From Candidatus Hydrogenedentota bacterium (GTDB taxonomy: Bacteria; Hydrogenedentota; Hydrogenedentia; Hydrogenedentales; SLHB01), in assembly GCA_007118235.1 (NCBI GenBank), contig SKRY01000396.1:1-10195 (forward strand): a DNA stretch of 10,195 bases, written 5' to 3'. Below the pieces are notes generated by a model. The model did not search any database and was not told where the DNA came from. It saw only the letters and a list, made by a program, of their open reading frames with translations. Both the position numbers and the translations under genes were made by a program. This document shows, piece by piece, positions 7,609 to 10,195 of this stretch. The first letter of the stretch is position 1. Each line of letters starts with the position of its first letter.

Positions 7609-7616
7609 TCTCCTTA
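7609..7616 (-). promoter_or_regulatory. Strong ribosome binding site of hoxY
   Basis: Read on the minus strand this is TAAGGAGA, with the AAGGAG core at 7615-7610 and 6 nt before the ATG at 7603. It decides the hoxY start against the longer in-frame ATG at 7660, and is the best Shine-Dalgarno match in the operon. Confidence 0.85.
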
Positions 7617-7689
7617 AACACAATAATTCCTGGAAACTCATACTTTACGCCACGTTTCACCTGGCAGCCAAGCCATTAGGGGAGCGGGC

Positions 7690-7721
7690 ATTATACTATA
7701 GGAAGTGGTCCTCCATGTCAA
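7690..7721 (-). promoter_or_regulatory. Sigma70-like promoter for the hox operon
   Basis: On the minus strand a perfect -35 TTGACA (7721-7716) is followed by an AT-rich stretch TATAGTATAAT (7700-7690). With the ideal 17-bp spacer the -10 reads TAGTAT (7698-7693). The perfect TATAAT (7695-7690) has a 20-bp spacer. Either predicts a start near 7683-7688 and a leader of about 80-85 nt before hoxY. It lies between the BNR gene and hoxY and points into the operon. No sigma54 -24/-12 signature was found. Confidence 0.65.
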
Positions 7722-7750
7722 TCCAGCGATATCAGACTCGCCCGCTGGAT
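7721..7750. repeat. Inverted repeat abutting the hox promoter -35 element
   Basis: The perfect 8-bp arms ATCCAGCG (7721-7728) and CGCTGGAT (7743-7750) are separated by 14 bp. The centres of the arms lie about two helical turns apart, as expected for a dimeric regulator. The repeat starts at the upstream edge of TTGACA, a usual place for an activator or repressor site. A second overlapping pairing, AGCGAT (7725-7730) with ATCGCT (7749-7754), is also possible. No regulator gene is in the window. It could instead be an RNA hairpin in the BNR transcript tail. Confidence 0.45.
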
Positions 7751-7772
7751 CGCTACGTTTGTGTCTCCTCCC

Positions 7773-7801
7773 GGTGACCGCGACCCGTCCGCGCGGTCAC
7801 C
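7773..7801 (-). terminator. Hairpin downstream of the BNR gene, possible terminator
   Basis: Perfect 10-bp arms GGTGACCGCG (7773-7782) and CGCGGTCACC (7792-7801) with a 9-nt loop lie about 30 nt past the BNR stop codon. The stem is strong, but no T run follows it on the minus strand (GGGAGGAGACAC), so it may be a 3'-end stabilising or rho-dependent structure. Readthrough into hoxY is possible. Confidence 0.5.
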
Positions 7802-7832
7802 AGGGGCACAGGAAATGGAGGGGCTTCCGCGC

Positions 7833-10195
7833 TTATTTCTCGGGCCACGTCTCCTCGGGCGCGGGCGGGGTGGGCGGATCAAGCAAAACCGGCTCGGCGT
7901 AGTCGTCTTCCATCACGTACGGGAGCTTGTAGACTTCCTCGCCAGTTGAGTTCGTGAAGTAGAGCCGGGATATCGAGTTTGCGCTTGAATCGCTGTCGGT
8001 CCACATCGCGAAAAATGGGTCGGCCGGGTTGTGCGGACGCCGCAGATAGCAATGGTTGAATGGGCTGTCGCGCGTGACCCGGCGCTCAATGGGCCACCAT
8101 TCCCGATCCGGATCGGCCGTGCTCCAAACGCCTACCTCTCCGCCAGTGAAGTAGGCTTGCGGTCCTGGCAGGGCCGGCGCGATAAGCGTCCACTTGCCGT
8201 TGTCGATGTAGAGGCTGCCCATGTCGTAATTGTGGTCCGAAATCGTGATTGGCGTGGTCCTCCATTCCTCGCCGGTCCAGCGCGTGATCGTCCACACCCG
8301 CGGATCGTTCTCGGGCGCGGGCGAGGCCCCAAAACTGGTGATGTACAAGATGACGGGATGGCCGTCCTCGTCAAATATCAGCTTGCTCGGATAGGCGACC
8401 TTGCCCTGCGCTTCGTAGTCGATGATTAGCGCGGGGTTGTGTATCTCATCCAGAGGCGTCTCGACAGGCGCGCCGTCCACCGTTGTCCATGTCTCTCCAA
8501 AGTCCGTGGTCTGTACGTAGTAGAGATTGGTGCGCCGGTCCACGTTACCGCCGGGATGGTAGTTGAAGGCCGTGCCGACCTTCTCCCCCCTCACGCGGCT
8601 GACCTGATAATGCCCGCCAAAGCCCACGAGTTTCGAGAGCGTTTCCGCGGGCTCCTCCGCCCAATCGTCCCCGCGGCGGCTGGTCTCCCAATACAGTTCG
8701 CGGCCAGCAGTATAGAGCGTGAGCAGGTGCATGAACCCTCGCCCAGGCACGGGCCAAACTTGGGAATAGGTCTGTTCGCGTTCGATGATCTGCTCGAACT
8801 CGTCAATGCAGTACGGTTCCGCGCTCTTGAATATCTGCCCCGGCCGGCGGCGGCTGCGCCCGGCGATGAACACCCAGATATGGCCGTCCTCGTCGATTGC
8901 AAGACTGGGGTTGTCGTGGGGATCGTCCACCCCTTGCTGGTCGCGCACGATGGTTGGCCGCGGCACGCGGTGGTTGGCGTGATCGTAATAGGAGATCATC
9001 GTCATGAGATACCGGTCTTCTGGCCCCGTGTCTCCACCATAGACGAAAAAGGTCTTGTCCACCTCGGGCGCATGGACGGCCATCGGGGTGAGCGTGTGCC
9101 CCCAAGCGAAGGAAAGCGGACCCGAATACTTGTAGTACGGCCAATCGTATGATGGCACTTCAGGGCTGTCCGCAATCGGCCGGTGCGCCCACCAAATGCC
9201 GCGATATCCGTCGATGCGATCGCGAAAGGTCTTGAAGGTGACCCCATGCTCGGCGTCGCCCCACTCGCTGCGGACCAAGATACGCGCGCGGTAGGTCTTG
9301 TCCGCCCGAAGTTCGTCCAGACTCACTTCAAGGTGGCCCGGTTCTCCGGTGACTTCAAGGCGATCGCTGTAATCCTCGCCGTTCAGTTCAACACGGATGC
9401 CGTCCGGCGTCACGGGGGCGTGACCCGTGATCGCAAACCGGAACGGTTCGTCTGGAGGTAGCAGCCCCGCGAAATGATCGGGAGAGGTTTGGGCGATTTG
9501 GGGCGGCGTGGGGAGGAGCTCCGCATTGAGCGACGCGGCGGCCAATTCAGCGTGGTCAGCGGTTATGGTGTATTCCCCCGGTTCAATATGAGTCCAAATG
9601 AAATGCGCGGCGGTGTCCCCCTCCTCAATGTCGACGCGCGGGGGTTCGAGTTGGCCGCCAGCCGCCGTCACCACATCACGGTAGCCTCTCGTCAAGGGCT
9701 CCCCATCCTCCCCTAGCGCTCGAACCGTCATATGGACGGAGTCGCCCGGCGCGGCGCCGATCGGGCCGCCGTCGAGAACGCGCGCGGCGGCATCTCCCGG
9801 GGATTCATGAAACACGCGGATCTGCTCTTCCGTCAACGCGCGGTCGAAGATGATCACATCGCTGATGACGCCTTCAAAAGGCATCCGCGCGCTTCCGGGC
9901 CGTGAGCCGATCCGCAACCCGGCGCCAACGGTGAACGCGGGCGCGTGTCCCTCGCCGGCCAACTCCCCATCGACATACACCTCCACCGTCTGCCCCGCGC
10001 GCCGGAACGCGACATGCCGCCAGCCCGTCCCGGCGATACACGGCGCGGCAAGCACGTTTCCCGCGTCGGCGGACCACAAGCGCAATTCGCCCTCGCGATT
10101 GTAGAACAGCGCCCGGTTACTGAGGTCATCGCCGAGACCGGCCTGCAAAAACGTGTTGGCCTCACCATCACCCGTGAGATTGAGCCACCCCATGA
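7833..10195 (-). CDS. LamG- and BNR_4-domain protein, probably secreted, carbohydrate-related (N-terminus outside window)
   Basis: The frame is open to the right edge. The first visible Met (codon 10193-10191) lies inside a LamG fold, so the true start and any signal peptide are outside. Numbering from that Met, residues about 10-130 are the second half of a LamG/concanavalin-like domain (GWRHVAFRRAGQTVEVYVDG; VISDVIIFDRALTEEQIR). Residues about 135-228 and 230-325 look like two beta-sandwich (Ig/Fn3-like) domains. Residues about 329-750 are a BNR_4-type beta-propeller beginning GYRGIWW, with KTFFVYGG (380-387) and an Asp-box-like TTDFGETWT (562-570). The tail is proline-rich (PPTPPAPEETWPEK). 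BNR_4 proteins include polysaccharide lyases and related binding proteins, and LamG domains bind glycans, so a role at the cell surface or outside on polysaccharide is plausible. No catalytic residues can be assigned. It is co-directional with the hox operon but separated by a hairpin and a promoter. Confidence 0.8.
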   Translation of the reverse strand, partial: MGWLNLTGDGEANTFLQAGLGDDLSNRALFYNREGELRLWSADAGNVLAAPCIAGTGWRHVAFRRAGQTVEVYVDGELAGEGHAPAFTVGAGLRIGSRPGSARMPFEGVISDVIIFDRALTEEQIRVFHESPGDAAARVLDGGPIGAAPGDSVHMTVRALGEDGEPLTRGYRDVVTAAGGQLEPPRVDIEEGDTAAHFIWTHIEPGEYTITADHAELAAASLNAELLPTPPQIAQTSPDHFAGLLPPDEPFRFAITGHAPVTPDGIRVELNGEDYSDRLEVTGEPGHLEVSLDELRADKTYRARILVRSEWGDAEHGVTFKTFRDRIDGYRGIWWAHRPIADSPEVPSYDWPYYKYSGPLSFAWGHTLTPMAVHAPEVDKTFFVYGGDTGPEDRYLMTMISYYDHANHRVPRPTIVRDQQGVDDPHDNPSLAIDEDGHIWVFIAGRSRRRPGQIFKSAEPYCIDEFEQIIEREQTYSQVWPVPGRGFMHLLTLYTAGRELYWETSRRGDDWAEEPAETLSKLVGFGGHYQVSRVRGEKVGTAFNYHPGGNVDRRTNLYYVQTTDFGETWTTVDGAPVETPLDEIHNPALIIDYEAQGKVAYPSKLIFDEDGHPVILYITSFGASPAPENDPRVWTITRWTGEEWRTTPITISDHNYDMGSLYIDNGKWTLIAPALPGPQAYFTGGEVGVWSTADPDREWWPIERRVTRDSPFNHCYLRRPHNPADPFFAMWTDSDSSANSISRLYFTNSTGEEVYKLPYVMEDDYAEPVLLDPPTPPAPEETWPEK

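Noticed and set aside
7604..7660. Extended hoxY N-terminus from the ATG at 7660
   Set aside because: The extension covers the perfect Shine-Dalgarno of the internal ATG and adds residues not expected in HoxY.
7638..7676. A 12-codon leader frame (MAWLPGETWRKV) in the hoxY 5' leader
   Set aside because: It has no ribosome binding site, no run of regulatory codons and no attenuator-like structure seen after it, so chance is more likely.
8439..9152. A 237-codon plus-strand open frame antisense to the BNR protein
   Set aside because: It has no recognisable motif, and the minus strand carries a continuous BNR_4 propeller.
1..10195. CRISPR arrays, tRNA or rRNA genes, insertion sequences, hyp maturation genes
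   Set aside because: No regularly spaced repeats, RNA-gene signatures or transposase motifs were seen on either strand. HypA-F genes, needed to build the Ni-Fe site, are not in this window.

Overview
The window carries one complete operon for a soluble, NAD-linked (group 3d, Hox-type) [NiFe] hydrogenase on the minus strand, between two partial genes. The whole window is GC-rich with dense coding. The host is a bacterium with H2 metabolism. The large LamG/BNR_4 secreted-type protein next door is a style common in Planctomycetes, Verrucomicrobia, Lentisphaerae or Hydrogenedentes-like lineages. That taxonomic guess is weak and rests on gene style only.

Layout. Positions 1-380 (+) hold the C-terminal end of a type ISP restriction-modification enzyme. 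Positions 381-551 are a short convergent intergenic stretch with a long, near-perfect hairpin that looks like a bidirectional terminator. The hydrogenase operon fills 7603 down to 552 on the minus strand, in the transcription order hoxY, hoxH, hoxW, hoxE, hoxF-GltD fusion, hoxU. Spacings are tight: hoxH/hoxW and hoxE/hoxF overlap. Positions 7604-7832 hold a sigma70-like promoter, an inverted repeat touching its -35 element, and a hairpin after the upstream gene. Positions 7833-10195 (-) hold a large LamG plus BNR_4 protein whose N-terminus lies outside the window.

How the genes work together. HoxH (Ni-Fe active site) and HoxY (proximal [4Fe-4S] cluster) form the hydrogenase module. HoxW is the endopeptidase that trims the HoxH C-terminus after metal insertion. 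HoxE, HoxF and HoxU form the diaphorase module, which carries electrons through iron-sulfur clusters to FMN and NAD(H).

The striking point is that HoxF is 1072 residues long. After a thioredoxin-like domain and a complete NuoF-type FMN/NAD/[4Fe-4S] core, it continues in the same frame into a complete GltD/NfnB-type module: a cysteine-rich Fe-S domain, an FAD site and an NAD(P)H site. The predicted complex therefore has two flavin and pyridine-nucleotide sites fed by one [NiFe] centre. This suggests H2-coupled NAD(H)/NADP(H) chemistry, possibly flavin-based electron bifurcation. The architecture is read directly from the sequence; the activity is inferred.
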